DNA of 64,000 nucleotides, taken from Galeopsis tetrahit (lineage: Eukaryota > Streptophyta > Magnoliopsida > Lamiales > Lamiaceae). The DNA is taken from NCBI GenBank assembly GCA_963675135.1, contig OY776120.1:18194001-18258000 (forward strand), in the 5' to 3' direction. The position numbers and the translations under genes were made by a program. Positions 63,239-64,000 of this stretch are shown piece after piece; position 1 is the stretch's first letter, and each line of letters begins with the position of its first letter. Under the pieces are notes generated by a model. It saw only the letters and a list, made by a program, of their open reading frames with translations, was not told where the DNA came from and ran no database searches.

Positions 63239-64000
63239 CTATCTCGAGCTCATGCCGGCCAACCCGGCACACAAATCATGCTTCTCACGAGTAACCACCT
63301 TAGTCATCATATCCACAAGATTTTTATCGGTGTGAATTTTCTCGAGCTTCATAAGTCGTTTCTCCAATACCATTCTAATCCAATGGTACCTCACATCAAT
63401 ATGCTTCGTTCGAGCATGATACATGGAATTTTTGCTCAAGTCAATAGCACTTTGACTATCACAAAAAACCACGTACTCCTCCTGCTTCAAACTCAATTCT
63501 TGGAGAAATCTCTTCATCCACATCATCTCTTTTCCAGCTTCGTTCGCTGCAATGTACTCTGCCTCAGTGGTGGATAAGGCAACACACTTTTGTAACTTTG
63601 ATTGCCATGAAACAGCTCCCCCTGCGAATGTAAACAAGTAGCCTGAAGTTGATTTCCTCCCATCGAGATCACCTGCCATGTCTGAATCAGTGTATCCCAC
63701 AAGAGTCGGCTTCGAACTTCCAAAACTCAAGCATGATTTTGAAGTTCCTCTCAAGTATTTGAATATCCACTTTACGGCCTCCCAATGATCTTTTCCTGGA
63801 TTGGAAATAAATCTGCTCACCAAGCTAACAGCTTGAGCAATATCCGGACGTGTACACACCATGGCGTACATCAAAGAACCAACTGCAGAGGAATAAGGAA
63901 TTGGTGCCATCTCTTCTCTCTGCTCTCGAGTCGTGGGACAAGACTTCTTACTTAACTTGAAGTGGTTAGCAAGTGGCGTGGACACGGGCTTAGCATGTTT
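63239..64000 (-). CDS. Copia pol C-terminus: RT end and RNase H (partial)
   Basis: Open to the window edge. STPLANHFKLSKKSCPTT is the RT thumb; MVCTRPDIAQAVSLVSRF and YTDSDMAGDLDGRKSTSGY, ALSTTEAEYIAANEAGKEM, VFCDSQSAIDLSKN and NLVDMMTKVVTREK give the complete copia RNase H D-E-D-D set. The frame is intact over 249 codons and ends 40 bases before the LTR. Tnt1/Tork-like wording. It is a different family from the SIRE-like element (LTR unrelated). Confidence 0.88.
   Translation of the reverse strand, partial: KHAKPVSTPLANHFKLSKKSCPTTREQREEMAPIPYSSAVGSLMYAMVCTRPDIAQAVSLVSRFISNPGKDHWEAVKWIFKYLRGTSKSCLSFGSSKPTLVGYTDSDMAGDLDGRKSTSGYLFTFAGGAVSWQSKLQKCVALSTTEAEYIAANEAGKEMMWMKRFLQELSLKQEEYVVFCDSQSAIDLSKNSMYHARTKHIDVRYHWIRMVLEKRLMKLEKIHTDKNLVDMMTKVVTREKHDLCAGLAGMSSR

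Noticed and set aside
1..64000. rRNA, tRNA or organelle-derived genes
   Set aside because: None recognised on either strand by eye.

Overview
The window is plant nuclear DNA: AT-rich intergenic sequence, spliceosomal introns and layered LTR retrotransposons, CACTA, MULE, hAT-like and LINE elements. The one real host gene is a TPS-a type sesquiterpene synthase, split into seven exons over about 46 kb (15312-61274). Its motifs (RPLAKYHPSVW, RDR, DDCFD, NDIVGYE) and wording resemble Lamiaceae enzymes of the patchoulol/germacrene synthase kind, so a mint-family eudicot is my best guess. That is from memory of the family, not a search.

Layout. 1-3406: internally deleted minus-strand copia derivative carrying a 1.6-kb insertion. 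3407-7645: intergenic, with a hAT-like element (4975-5459, perfect 8-bp TSD) and a MULE-like element (5524-6599, perfect 9-bp TSD). 7646-8033: berberine-bridge-enzyme-like pseudogene piece. 8034-14837: dead LINE split by a dead copia element (9594-14306, TSD GCGCA). 14880-14979: stray CACTA end. 15229: TATA box, then the terpene synthase. Exon 4 is cut by a Tat-lineage Ty3/gypsy element (17494-53251, TSD GTTAC). That element contains a 13.4-kb Sirevirus-like copia element (22538-35926) between its two RNase H domains, and a 10.8-kb CACTA element (42059-52835) inside its 3' LTR. The gene resumes at 53257. Its last intron (54669-60983) holds a three-LTR composite with a nested TRIM-like element and a long-TIR element. 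After the gene come a MULE/FAR1-like transposase fragment and the 3' end of another copia element that runs off the window.

Most interesting: the gypsy element carries, antisense to gag-pol, what looks like a complete spliced gene. It has a TATA box at 41376-41383, four exons from 41192 down to 38367, three GT-AG introns of 60, 76 and 74 nt that keep one frame of 871 codons, and an AATAAA signal at 38201-38206. Antisense ORFs are known in Tat elements; a multi-intron antisense gene with its own promoter and poly(A) signal is the item to follow up.

Relative timing from hand-counted LTR differences: dead copia (about 13 in 356) older than the Tat gypsy (about 9 in 711), older than the Sirevirus (about 5 in 1246). 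The terpene synthase is dead three ways: the insertion in exon 4, a 1-nt loss in exon 3 and a 4-nt gain in exon 5. The normal exon lengths and phases make each lesion visible. Several apparent frameshifts lie at homopolymers and could be consensus errors; the exon 4 insertion and the exon 5 gain could not.
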